From Kitasatospora sp. MAA4 (GTDB lineage Bacteria; Actinomycetota; Actinomycetes; Streptomycetales; Streptomycetaceae), in the NCBI RefSeq assembly GCF_029893355.1, contig NZ_JARZAI010000003.1, positions 186,001 to 250,000 of the forward strand: DNA of 64,000 bases. The letters are read 5' to 3'. Positions 42,571-50,604 of the stretch are shown here, one piece after another. The first letter of the stretch is position 1. The number at the start of each line of letters is the position of its first letter. The notes below the pieces were generated by a model that worked only from the letters and a program-made list of their open reading frames with translations, searched no databases and was not told the DNA's origin. The position numbers were made by a program, and so were the translations under genes.

Positions 42571-42651
42571 ATGACTCCAGTTGACATAACTTTGGTCAAC
42601 GGAATTTGACCACACGGAGGGTCAGGTAACAACAAATATGACTACAGTTAC
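42571..42651. promoter_or_regulatory. Operator region between permease and carbamoylation operon
   Basis: ATGACTCCAGTTGAC at 42571-42585 with GTCAAC at 42595-42600 gives the inverted repeat GTTGAC-9-GTCAAC, and ATGACTACAGTTAC lies at 42638-42651. These resemble ATGACTAGAGTTGG at 24.8 kb. TTGACA (42581) or TTGACC (42605) could be the -35 of the rightward operon. Confidence 0.6.
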
Positions 42652-42710
42652 TATCGACGGGCTTCGCCCCGTCATCCCTCCCAGAACCCAGCTACGCCGA
42701 GGAGCCGGCA

Positions 42711-43763
42711 GTGACCCTCAGACGCCACGTGCTGACGCCGCAGATGGTCCAGCACGAGGACTTCCAGGACCGCGGGGAGACCCGTTGGCTCCCCTATGTC
42801 ATGTACTTCCACCGAGCCGACTACAGCTCCGAGGTCCTGAACACGGACCGCCTCGGCTTCCGTGTCTCGCACGGTCGGTCGGAATCCGCCTCGGTCGCCG
42901 GCCGACAGGTCGAGGGGCCGATCAGCCTGCTGGCCGGCAGCTCGACCGCGTTCGGCGTCGGCAGCACCAGCGACGCCACCGCGATCTCCTCCCGACTCTG
43001 GTCGCAGTACGCACCCGCGACGCCTTGGCTGAACTTCGGCGGCCGAGGCTACTGCTCCACACAGGAGGTCCTCCTCTATCTACTGCACCAGCAGATGCTC
43101 CCCAGGGTCGAGCAGATCGTGATCCTGTCCGGCCTGAACAACCTCGCGCTGGCCGGCCTCCCGCAGGCGTACCAGGGCGACTACGGCGCCTTCTTCTCCG
43201 GCAGCGAGTACCAGAACCAGATGGAGGAGCTGCTGGAGAAGCACCGCAAGTCGCGGCGCTCAGGCCTGGCCCGGCTCCGTGAGCGCCTGACCACGGAGCC
43301 CTCCCTGGAGGCCCAGGCAACTCCAGGGCTGGACGAGCGGATCGCCACCGCGGTCGAACGCACTGCCCAGGACCTGGAGCGCTGGCAGCTGCTGGCCGGC
43401 GCGGCCGGCACCCGGGTCACTTTCGCCCTGCAGCCGTTCGCCACCTGGGTACGGGACAAGCACACCCCGCAGGAGGACGAGCTGTTCGGGGAGTTGGACC
43501 GCGAGGGCTCCGTCTTCTGGGAGCTGTTCGGCGAGGTCGCCCCCATCGAGGTCGGCCGCCGGTACGCCGACGAGCTGTCCGCAGCGTGCGCGAAGCACGG
43601 TGTCGAATTCCTCGACCTCAACCCGCTGATGGGAGCGGCCGCGGCCGCCGAGGACTGGCTGTTCGTCGACCGCGCGCACTGCACCGACGAGGGCTACGAC
43701 CTCGCCGCCAGGCTGCTCGCCTCCGGCCTCAACCTCTTGACGGACCTTCACCCCAAGCCGTAG
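42711..43763 (+). CDS. SGNH/GDSL-type hydrolase
   Basis: 350 residues from GTG 42711 (GAGGAG upstream). SGNH blocks: Ser in LLAGSSTAFGVGS, Gly in NFGGRGYCS, Asn in ILSGLNNLA, and Asp-x-x-His in VDRAHCTDEGYDLAARLL. First gene of an operon with a carbamoyltransferase. In the saxitoxin cluster a GDSL lipase (SxtL) also accompanies the carbamoyltransferase SxtI, so a role in carbamoyl handling or product release is plausible but unproved. Confidence 0.82.
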   Translation: MTLRRHVLTPQMVQHEDFQDRGETRWLPYVMYFHRADYSSEVLNTDRLGFRVSHGRSESASVAGRQVEGPISLLAGSSTAFGVGSTSDATAISSRLWSQYAPATPWLNFGGRGYCSTQEVLLYLLHQQMLPRVEQIVILSGLNNLALAGLPQAYQGDYGAFFSGSEYQNQMEELLEKHRKSRRSGLARLRERLTTEPSLEAQATPGLDERIATAVERTAQDLERWQLLAGAAGTRVTFALQPFATWVRDKHTPQEDELFGELDREGSVFWELFGEVAPIEVGRRYADELSAACAKHGVEFLDLNPLMGAAAAAEDWLFVDRAHCTDEGYDLAARLLASGLNLLTDLHPKP

Positions 43764-43784
43764 CGCCCTTCGAAAGGAACTCCC

Positions 43785-43868
43785 GTGGCTCTGCTTCGCG
43801 CGTTCGCCGCTCTCTTCCGCCGTAAGTCGAAGAAGAAGAGTGATCCGTCCATCTACCCGATGTTCTGA
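43785..43868 (+). CDS. 27-residue basic peptide in the carbamoylation operon
   Basis: GTG 43785 to TGA 43868 with GAAAGGAAC upstream. Begins MALLRAFAALFRRK and ends KSKKKSDPSIYPMF: a short hydrophobic helix, a basic stretch and an acidic-aromatic tail. The layout parallels the 43-residue peptide at 48062 (hydrophobic, basic, then DPSAESYW). Could be a small membrane-surface subunit like SxtJ/SxtK-type proteins, or a peptide substrate for the neighbouring diiron-oxidase-like protein. Confidence 0.6.
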   Translation: MALLRAFAALFRRKSKKKSDPSIYPMF

Positions 43869-43909
43869 CACCCCGACCGGGCAGGTCCCATCACAGAACA
43901 GGAACACTG

Positions 43910-46132
43910 ATGCGACGCCAGCACTCGGCGGCCGACACCGTCCGAAGTCGAACCGCGAGCGACAGGACGGACGCCCGTACGCTCTACGTCCGCGCGTCGG
44001 ACCCCGAGGAGCCGTCAACTCTCCTCGCGGGTACGGGCGTCCTGCTGCCTGGAGCGGCGGGGCCGGTAGCGGCCGACGAGGACTCCTCGGCCGCCGAACT
44101 GCTGGAGCGGCTGGAGCAGGAGGCCGCTGCCTGGTCGGCCGGCGAGGCCGAGCAGTACCTCGCGCTGGTCGGGCCCGACACCGGCGAGGAGGATCGAGCC
44201 GCACTGCTACGCCGCGCGGCGCTGGGCGCGGCGCCGCTGGGCCTCGTCTCGGGGGCCTGGCTGCAGTGGCTGACCAGCCCCGCGAACGCTGACAGCGAGA
44301 CGGCGCTGCGCATCCTCGCCCTCTACGCCGAGGATCTCGCGGCCGGCCACCCGCGCGCCGACCGGGGCAGTGCCTACTTGGCACTCCTGCACCGGCTGAG
44401 GCTCGGCGAACGCGCGGTGCCCGCCGCCCGGCTCGCCCACGACCCCGTGATCGCCGACACGGCGTTTCAGCTGGTCGGCCCCCTGCTGGCGATGAGCCGT
44501 CGCCCGGAGGACTTCCGGGAGGAGATCCTCGGTGCGGACCTCTGTCTGCGGGCGGCCGGGCTGCTGCCTCCGCTGGCCCTCGTACGGGAGTTGCTGCCGA
44601 CGGCGGCCGACTGGTCGGCCGTGGACCCGGGCGCGGCCCGCGGCGACGGTGCCCCGACCGGGCTCGCGCTCAGCCGGGCCGCTGTCGCGGCGGTCCTCGC
44701 CGAGTCCGAGTCCGAGTCCGAGGCGCAGTCAGAGGTCGGTCGGCGGCTGGCCACGGGATTCCGCTGGGCGCTCGCCGCTCTGCGGCAGTGGAGCGCGGCC
44801 CTGCACGCAGAGCTCGAATCCACCCTGGATCCGGCGTACGACATGGCCGAGTTGCTCCGGGTCAGGGCCCGCGAGGCCGAGCTCTACCACCACGGCTTCG
44901 AGCTCGAAGGCCGTCCGCTCAACGACTGGTTCGTCGAGGCCCGCAGCGAGCCGTACGGCCTGCTCCGGGCACTCGCGGCCAGCCGTCTGGTGAAACCGGG
45001 GCGCCCGGACCGGAGCCCGCTGCTGCGCGCCCTGATCGCCCAGGACGGCCCGATGTTCCGCATCTTCTCGCCGACGGACGAGGCGGTGATCCGTCGGTGG
45101 GTCCGCTCGCTTCCCGCGGCCGGCCGTCCCCCGACGATCAGTCCGGACGCAGCTCCGGACGCAGCTCCGGGGACTGCCCCGGCGGTGGCCGTGGCGGCCG
45201 CGGCGGTCCCGCCCGTGCCCGACCAGGAGCCGGGAAGCCTGCGCGAGGCCTACCACCTGCTGCTCAACCGGGCCGACTCGCCCGCGCTGCGCCGCTACGC
45301 CGTGGCCTACGTGCGGGGTTGGCTGGCCCGCTCACGGAGCGACTGGCACCTGGCCGAGCACCTGCCCCCCGAACACTGGGACCCGCGCGGGCTTCTCCCC
45401 TGGCTGCGGGAGCAGCACGACCGGCACGGCCGTGACTTCGACTCGGCCAGGGACACCCCGTTGCCCGGCCGGGAGGCCCTGATCGACTCGACCGTGCAGC
45501 TCGCTCCGCTCACGCTCATCGACGGCAGCTGGCTGCAGGGCTTCACCGACTACACGCATGCCTCCTCCGAGGTGGGCCATCTGCTCTTCTCCACCTACTG
45601 GGACGAGTTGGGCAACGGGGAGGCCCGGCTCAACCATCCGCTCATCTACCGCGAGGTGCTCCGCGAAATGGGCGTCGAACTGCCGCCCACCGCCGCCAGG
45701 GAGTTCGCCCACTGGCCGGGCTTCCGCGAGGAGGCCTTCGAGCTGCCGGTGTACTGGCTGTGCATCGGCCGCCTGCCCCGCACCTTCCTGCCCGAGGTGC
45801 TGGGACTGAACGTCGCCATGGAGCTGTCCGGCGTAGGCGGCGGGTACCGGCAGGCCCGACTCGCCCTGGAGGCGCACGGGTTCAGCACCCACTTCGTGGA
45901 CATCCACAACACGATCGACAACGTCGCGACCGGCCACTCCGCCTGGGCGGCGGAGGCCGTGGACGCCTACCTGGCCGCCGTACCGGAACTGCTCGGCCCC
46001 AGCTCGCGCAGCGAGGTCTGGGAGCGGGTCCGGACAGGCTACCGGTCACTGAACCCGCCCAGCGGACGGCGTGCCCGACGCGCCGCCCGGCGTGCCCAGC
46101 GCACGGCCCGAGCCGCTGGGAACACCCCGTGA
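43910..46132 (+). CDS. Large haem-oxygenase-like (HDO) iron-containing redox protein
   Basis: 740 residues from ATG 43910 (AGGAAC upstream). The N-terminal 470 residues are helical and Ala/Leu-rich with YHHGFELEGRPLNDWFVEARSEPYG. A proline/alanine linker (residues about 405-435) leads to a C-terminal domain with THASSEVGHLLFSTYWDELGNG, LNHPLIYREVLREMG and HFVDIHNTIDNVATGHSAWAAEAVDAYL, where Glu/His/Asp positions match the metal-ligand pattern of haem-oxygenase-like diiron oxidases and oxygenases. Substrate unknown. Sits between the 27-residue peptide and the carbamoyltransferase. Confidence 0.7.
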   Translation: MRRQHSAADTVRSRTASDRTDARTLYVRASDPEEPSTLLAGTGVLLPGAAGPVAADEDSSAAELLERLEQEAAAWSAGEAEQYLALVGPDTGEEDRAALLRRAALGAAPLGLVSGAWLQWLTSPANADSETALRILALYAEDLAAGHPRADRGSAYLALLHRLRLGERAVPAARLAHDPVIADTAFQLVGPLLAMSRRPEDFREEILGADLCLRAAGLLPPLALVRELLPTAADWSAVDPGAARGDGAPTGLALSRAAVAAVLAESESESEAQSEVGRRLATGFRWALAALRQWSAALHAELESTLDPAYDMAELLRVRAREAELYHHGFELEGRPLNDWFVEARSEPYGLLRALAASRLVKPGRPDRSPLLRALIAQDGPMFRIFSPTDEAVIRRWVRSLPAAGRPPTISPDAAPDAAPGTAPAVAVAAAAVPPVPDQEPGSLREAYHLLLNRADSPALRRYAVAYVRGWLARSRSDWHLAEHLPPEHWDPRGLLPWLREQHDRHGRDFDSARDTPLPGREALIDSTVQLAPLTLIDGSWLQGFTDYTHASSEVGHLLFSTYWDELGNGEARLNHPLIYREVLREMGVELPPTAAREFAHWPGFREEAFELPVYWLCIGRLPRTFLPEVLGLNVAMELSGVGGGYRQARLALEAHGFSTHFVDIHNTIDNVATGHSAWAAEAVDAYLAAVPELLGPSSRSEVWERVRTGYRSLNPPSGRRARRAARRAQRTARAAGNTP

Positions 46133-46178
46133 ACGTCCCAGCGGCTCTGCGAAGCCCTACCCGAGGAGGCGCATTCCC

Positions 46179-48017
46179 GTGTCCGACCTGATCCTGGGCA
46201 TCTCCGCCTACTACCACGACAGTGCGGTCGCCCTGGTCGACGGCGACACCGTCGTTGCGGCGGCGCAGGAGGAGCGGTTCACCCGCCGCCGGCACGACGC
46301 GGCCTTCCCCGCGCAGGCGGTGGAGTACTGCCTGCGGGAGGCCGGCGCGACCCTCAAGGACGTGGCCGCGGTCGCCTACTACGAGGACCCGGCCCTGAAG
46401 TTCCGCCGGGTGCTGGCCACTTACGCCGGTGCGGTGCCCTTCGGGGCGGCCTCCTTCCGGGACACCTTCCCGGAGTGGATCCGCCGCAAGCGGCGCGCCG
46501 GGGAGTCGGTACGCCGGGAGTTGGCGGGACTCGGGCTCGGCCCGGTGCCCGAGGTGCTGTGCCGGCGCCACCACGAGTCGCACGCCGCCTCGGCCTTCTT
46601 CCCCTCCCCGTACGAGTCGGCGGCCGTGCTCTGCATCGACGGGGTGGGGGAGTGGGCGACCACCTCGCTCTGGCACGGGCGCGGGGATCGGCTCGATCCC
46701 GTCGCGGAACTGCACTTCCCGCACTCGCTGGGCATGCTCTACTCGGCGTTCACGTACTTCTGCGGCTTCAAGGTCGACTCCGGCGAGTACAAACTGATGG
46801 GCCTGGCGCCCTACGGCACACCGCGCTACGCGGATGTGATCCGGGAGAAGCTGATCGACCTCAAGGCGGACGGCTCGTTCCGCCTGGACATGCGGTACTT
46901 CGAGTACCTCCGTGGTCAGGTGATGACCGGCCGGGGCTTCGAGAAGCTCTTCGACGGCCCGCGCCGGCTGCCCGAAAGCGCGCTGTCGGAGCGGGAGTTC
47001 GACCTGGCAGCCTCTGTGCAGGAGGTCACCGAGGAGGTCGTGCTGCGGCTCGCCCGCGCGGCTCAGCAGTTCACCGGGGAGACCCGCCTCTGCCTGGCCG
47101 GCGGCGTGGCGCTCAACTGCGTCGCCAACGGCAGGACGATCCGGGAGGAGATCTTCGAGGGGGTCTGGGTTCAGCCCGCTGCCGGTGACGCGGGTGGCGC
47201 GCTGGGAGCCGCCCTGGCGGTCGCGATGGAACGCGGAGCGACCAGGACCCACCTGGGCACGGGCCACGACGCCATGTCCGGGTCGCTGCTCGGTCCGGCG
47301 TACCGGGACGAGGAGATCCAGGCCTACCTGGACGACGCGGGCATCCCGTACACCCGGCTCGACCGGGACGCACTGGCGGCGCGGACGGCAGTGGAGTTGG
47401 CGCAGGGCAAGGTGGTCGGCTGGTTCCAGGACCGGATGGAGTTCGGGCCGAGGGCCCTGGGCGCCCGGTCCATCCTGGGCGATCCGCGGAACCCCGAGAT
47501 GCAGTCGGCGATGAACCTCAAGATCAAATTCCGGGAGTCGTTCCGGCCGTTCGCCCCGGCGGTCCTCGATTCGGACGTCGAGGAATACTTCCAACTCAAG
47601 CAGGAGAGCCCGTACATGCTGGTGGTCGCGGATATCGCCGACGCGCGGCGGCTCCCCGCCGCCGACGACGCCGGGGACGCCCGGGGGCTCGACCGCCTGA
47701 AGGTCCGCCGTTCCACCATCCCGGCCGTCACCCATGTCGACATGTCGGCCAGGGTGCAGACCGTCAGCGAGCACGCCAACCCGGCCTTCCACCGCCTGCT
47801 TACCGCGTTCAAGGCCGAGACCGGCTGCCCGGTGCTGGTGAACACCTCGTTCAACGTGCGCGGCGAGCCGATCGTCCGGTCCCCGCAGGAGGCCTACACC
47901 TGCTTCATGCGGACTCGGATCGACGTCCTGGTGCTCGGCGGCTTTCTGCTCCTGAAGGACGACCAGCCCGTCTGGGCCGAGGACGGCGACTGGCGCGACG
48001 AGATCCCGCTCGACTGA
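46179..48017 (+). CDS. NodU/CmcH-family O-carbamoyltransferase
   Basis: 612 residues from GTG 46179 (GAGGAGG upstream). N-terminal ASKHA-fold domain: LGISAYYHDSAVALVDGD, EERFTRRRHDAAFP, RHHESHAASAFFPSPY, KLMGLAPYG, CLAGGVALNCVANG; C-terminal YrdC-like domain: FGPRALGARSILGDPRN, FRESFRPFAPAVL, VNTSFNVRGEPIV. It transfers carbamoyl from carbamoyl phosphate through carbamoyl-AMP to a hydroxyl group. The final product therefore probably bears a carbamate. SGNH hydrolase, HDO protein and two tiny peptides share the operon. Confidence 0.93.
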   Translation: MSDLILGISAYYHDSAVALVDGDTVVAAAQEERFTRRRHDAAFPAQAVEYCLREAGATLKDVAAVAYYEDPALKFRRVLATYAGAVPFGAASFRDTFPEWIRRKRRAGESVRRELAGLGLGPVPEVLCRRHHESHAASAFFPSPYESAAVLCIDGVGEWATTSLWHGRGDRLDPVAELHFPHSLGMLYSAFTYFCGFKVDSGEYKLMGLAPYGTPRYADVIREKLIDLKADGSFRLDMRYFEYLRGQVMTGRGFEKLFDGPRRLPESALSEREFDLAASVQEVTEEVVLRLARAAQQFTGETRLCLAGGVALNCVANGRTIREEIFEGVWVQPAAGDAGGALGAALAVAMERGATRTHLGTGHDAMSGSLLGPAYRDEEIQAYLDDAGIPYTRLDRDALAARTAVELAQGKVVGWFQDRMEFGPRALGARSILGDPRNPEMQSAMNLKIKFRESFRPFAPAVLDSDVEEYFQLKQESPYMLVVADIADARRLPAADDAGDARGLDRLKVRRSTIPAVTHVDMSARVQTVSEHANPAFHRLLTAFKAETGCPVLVNTSFNVRGEPIVRSPQEAYTCFMRTRIDVLVLGGFLLLKDDQPVWAEDGDWRDEIPLD

Positions 48018-48061
48018 CGCCCCACTTCCGACGCCCAACTTCCGAGGAAAGGATCCCACCC

Positions 48062-48193
48062 ATGCTGGGTCTCCTGCTCTACTACCTGTTCGTCGTCCCG
48101 GTCGGCTTGATCCTGCGGCTCGTCCGCGACCCGCTGCGACGCCGGCCCGATCCGAGCGCCGAGAGCTACTGGATCACCGCTGCCCGGTCCTGA
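48062..48193 (+). CDS. 43-residue membrane peptide after the carbamoyltransferase
   Basis: ATG 48062 with GAGGAAAGGA upstream, stop at 48191-48193. N-terminal membrane helix LGLLLYYLFVVPVGLILRLV, then basic RDPLRRRP and a DPSAESYWI tail. Small membrane proteins of this kind (SxtJ-type, DUF5989-type) often follow bacterial carbamoyltransferases. Probably a partner or membrane anchor of the enzyme. Confidence 0.75.
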   Translation: MLGLLLYYLFVVPVGLILRLVRDPLRRRPDPSAESYWITAARS

Positions 48194-48197
48194 ACCC

Positions 48198-48217
48198 GGG
48201 GGCTCATAATCCCTGGG
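48198..48217 (+). repeat. Remnant of the tRNA attachment site
   Basis: 20 bases matching the anticodon arm of the CAT tRNA (4177-4196) at 19 positions, including all of CTCATAATCCCTGGG. The match ends there; the T-arm sequence is absent. It begins five bases after the last gene of the cluster. Confidence 0.7.
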
Positions 48218-48241
48218 GACAGCTGGGACAGCTGGGACCGC

Positions 48242-48265
48242 GTCGGGGCCTCGGGAGGCCCCGAC
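48242..48265 (+). terminator. Terminator of the carbamoylation operon
   Basis: GTCGGGGCCTC-GG-GAGGCCCCGAC, perfect 11-base-pair stem with a 2-base loop, no T-run. Confidence 0.7.
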
Positions 48266-48267
48266 GG

Positions 48268-48423
48268 GTGTTCAGCGCCCAACTGGCCCGGCTGCAGGCG
48301 GAGGTCGTCTTCGGCCGCCTGCTGGAGAGCTTCCCCGACGCGTGCGCCGCCGAGCCCGCGACCCGCCACCCGGGTCTTGGCAACCGCGGTTTCAGCCGGA
48401 TGCCGGTGACCCTGCTGTCATAG
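48268..48423 (+). pseudogene. C-terminal fragment of a cytochrome P450
   Basis: 52 codons reading FSAQLARLQAEVVFGRLL, ESFPDACAAEPATRHPGLGNRG, FSRMPVTLLS-stop. ARLQAEV-x-GRLL-xx-FPD and the terminal MPVTL are the conserved tail of actinomycete P450s (after the haem Cys region). Everything upstream, including the heme-binding loop, is missing: replaced by the attachment remnant and terminator. It marks a deletion or insertion junction. Confidence 0.7.
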
Positions 48424-48505
48424 CGGGGCCGAGACGATCCCAGTGATGCATAAGTGTACAGTGATCGGAATCTTCATTCATCATCTGTGCAGGGGGTTGG
48501 CAACC

Positions 48506-49660
48506 GTGGAGACCGTGGCACCGCAGGGCTTTCGCAGCATCACCAGGAACATGGGCCTCAAGGACGTCGACGACGACTTCGCCGTCGTCGTCTCCGAGGT
48601 GCCAGCCCGATCGGCGGCGGTGTTCACCCGCTCGCGCTTCGCCGGCCCCAGCGTCGTCCTCAGCCGGGAGGCGGCAGCCCTGCAGCACAGCCGTGGCATG
48701 GTCGTGCTCTCGCGCAACGCCAACGTGGCGACCGGCCGGGCCGGGGCGGAGCACGCGGCCGAGGTGCGTCGCACGGTCGCCGAGATCGTCGGGATCGCCC
48801 CCGAGGAGCTGGTGATCGGCTCCACCGGAATGATCGGCCGCCCCTACCCGATGGAGAGCATCCGGACGGGTCTGGCCGAGCTGAACTGGCCGTTCCCGGA
48901 AGCGGACTGCGCGGCGGCGGCCGCGGCCATCATGACCACCGACACCCGGCCGAAGCACCTCACCGTGCGCTGCGGTGACGCCGTGCTGACCGGTATCGCC
49001 AAGGGGGTCGGCATGATCGAGCCGAACATGGCCACCCTGCTGACGTTCTTCTTCACCGACGCGGACATCGCGGCCGACGACCTCGACGCGCTCTTCCGGC
49101 GGGTGATGGACCGGACGTTCAACGCGCTGAGCATCGACACCGACACCTCGACCAGCGACACCGCGGCGATCTTCGCCAACGGCCTGGCCGGCCCGGTCGA
49201 CCCGGTCGCCTTCGAGCAGGCGCTGTACACCTGCGCCCTGCACCTCGTACGGGAGATCGCCTCGGACGGCGAGGGCGCGAGCAAGCTGATCGAGGTGCAC
49301 GTCATCGGCGCCCGGGACGACGCCCAGGCCAAGCGGGTCGGCAAGAGCGTGGTCAACTCCCCGCTGGTCAAGACCGCCGTGCACGGAGCCGACCCGAACT
49401 GGGGCCGGATCGCGATGGCGATCGGCAAGCTCGACGACGAGAGCGACATCGACCCGCACGCCGTCCGCATCCAGTACGACGATCTGCTCATGCACCCCGA
49501 AGAGCCGAGCGACGCCCTGCTGGAGCGCGCCAGGGCGTACCTCAAGGGCGACCAGGTGGTGATCCGGATCGATCTCGGCATCGCCGAGGGGGAGTTCACC
49601 GTCTACGGCTGCGATCTCACCGAGGGCTACGTCCGGATCAACGCCGACTACAGCTCCTGA
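48506..49660 (+). CDS. Ornithine acetyltransferase, OAT2/ArgJ type
   Basis: 384 residues from GTG 48506 (AGGGGG about nine bases upstream). ArgJ-fold enzymes swap acetyl between N-acetylornithine and glutamate and self-cleave before a Thr; here the site is in [18 protein letters not shown]. Several stretches ([74 protein letters not shown]) are closer, as I recall it, to OAT2 of the clavulanic acid cluster than to arginine-operon ArgJ. No arg genes adjoin it. An ARG-box-like TGCATAAGTGTACA lies at 48447-48460. Whether it serves the cluster or arginine metabolism is unsettled. Confidence 0.85.
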   Translation: METVAPQGFRSITRNMGLKDVDDDFAVVVSEVPARSAAVFTRSRFAGPSVVLSREAAALQHSRGMVVLSRNANVATGRAGAEHAAEVRRTVAEIVGIAPEELVIGSTGMIGRPYPMESIRTGLAELNWPFPEADCAAAAAAIMTTDTRPKHLTVRCGDAVLTGIAKGVGMIEPNMATLLTFFFTDADIAADDLDALFRRVMDRTFNALSIDTDTSTSDTAAIFANGLAGPVDPVAFEQALYTCALHLVREIASDGEGASKLIEVHVIGARDDAQAKRVGKSVVNSPLVKTAVHGADPNWGRIAMAIGKLDDESDIDPHAVRIQYDDLLMHPEEPSDALLERARAYLKGDQVVIRIDLGIAEGEFTVYGCDLTEGYVRINADYSS

Positions 49661-49674
49661 CACCGACCGGTGCC

Positions 49675-49877
49675 TCAGCCGGTGCCGACCAGGCGCAGCA
49701 TCGCCCACAGCGCAGTGGTGGCGCAGGCCAGGGTGGCCGGCACGGTCCACAGCCCCAGGCGGGCGAAGGTGCCGGGACCGCCGCGACCGCCTCCGGCCAC
49801 CCGCGCGGCCGGGCCACGGCGAACGCGAGCACCGTCAACAGCAGGGCGACGGACAGCACTTCGGCGCCGACGCTCAC
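49675..49877 (-). pseudogene. ArsB/SLC13-type permease remnant
   Basis: The leftward frame opens at GTG 49877 (GTGA overlap with crcB) as [21 protein letters not shown] then [12 protein letters not shown], the N-terminus of an ArsB-like permease, then breaks. A different frame finishes as [22 protein letters not shown] to TGA at 49675, the C-terminus of the same family. The roughly 350 residues between are deleted, with a frame change at the junction. Non-functional. Confidence 0.7.
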
Positions 49878-50248
49878 CCCCACAGGGCCTGGGCCAGGGC
49901 CGATCCGGTGTACACCGCGCCCAGGCCCGCGACCACGCTGGCGACCACGTTGGCCACCGCGAAGAAGGCGGCGCCGTCCTCGGCGAGCCGCAGGGTCTCG
50001 TACGAGAACGTCGAGTAGGTGGTCAGCGCGCCGCACAGGCCGGTGCCGATCAGCAGTTGGAGCTGCGAGGAGGCGGCTCCGGCGCTGACGGCGCCGGCCA
50101 GGGTGCCGAGGATCAGGCAGCCGGTCAGGTTGGCCGCGAAGGTGCCCCAGGGGAAGACGGTGTCGTGCCGGGACTGGACGGCCCGGTCGGTCAGGTAGCG
50201 CAGCGGCGCGCCGACCACCGCGCCGAGGATCACCAGTAGCCAGTTCAC
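49874..50248 (-). CDS. crcB: CrcB/Fluc fluoride channel subunit
   Basis: 124-residue four-helix membrane protein, GTG 50248. Motifs: [51 protein letters not shown]. Pairs with the second CrcB at 50601 to form a dual-topology fluoride export channel. Coupled by GTGA to the DUF190 gene. Confidence 0.92.
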   Translation of the reverse strand: MNWLLVILGAVVGAPLRYLTDRAVQSRHDTVFPWGTFAANLTGCLILGTLAGAVSAGAASSQLQLLIGTGLCGALTTYSTFSYETLRLAEDGAAFFAVANVVASVVAGLGAVYTGSALAQALWG

Positions 50249-50604
50249 GCCGTCCCCCGCTCGTCACCGAGCCCGCTGCGGCCGCCGCGGACCACCTCGC
50301 AGGCGTCCAGGGTGATCAGCGCCTGCGGCACGAGGTCGTCGAGCTGCGGCAGGAAGGCCCGGACCCGCTCCTCGGTGTCGACGATCACCACGGCCACCGG
50401 CAGGTCCTCGGCGAGCGACAGCAGCCGGTTGGTGTGGATCACCCCGGACGCGCCGAAGCCCTCGATCCCGCGGAAGACGGAGGCACCGGCCAGCCCGGCG
50501 GCGTGCGCCCGGTGGACGATCTCGGCGAACGCGGGCCGGTGGTGCCAGGTGTCGTTCTCCCCGAGGAGGATCGTCGCCCGCAGGGCGCGGCCGGTGGGAC
50601 TCAT
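50245..50604 (-). CDS. DUF190 family protein
   Basis: 119 residues, PII-like fold: [43 protein letters not shown] (in parts) and [23 protein letters not shown]. Commonly encoded with CrcB pairs and presumed to modulate fluoride export. Overlaps both crcB genes. Confidence 0.9.
   Translation of the reverse strand: MSPTGRALRATILLGENDTWHHRPAFAEIVHRAHAAGLAGASVFRGIEGFGASGVIHTNRLLSLAEDLPVAVVIVDTEERVRAFLPQLDDLVPQALITLDACEVVRGGRSGLGDERGTA

Noticed and set aside
45882..48059. 725-codon leftward open frame
   Set aside because: Antisense to the carbamoyltransferase; no recognisable motif.
48506..49660. Clavulanic acid or clavam cluster
   Set aside because: Only the OAT2-like gene is present; no carboxyethylarginine synthase, beta-lactam synthetase or clavaminate synthase.
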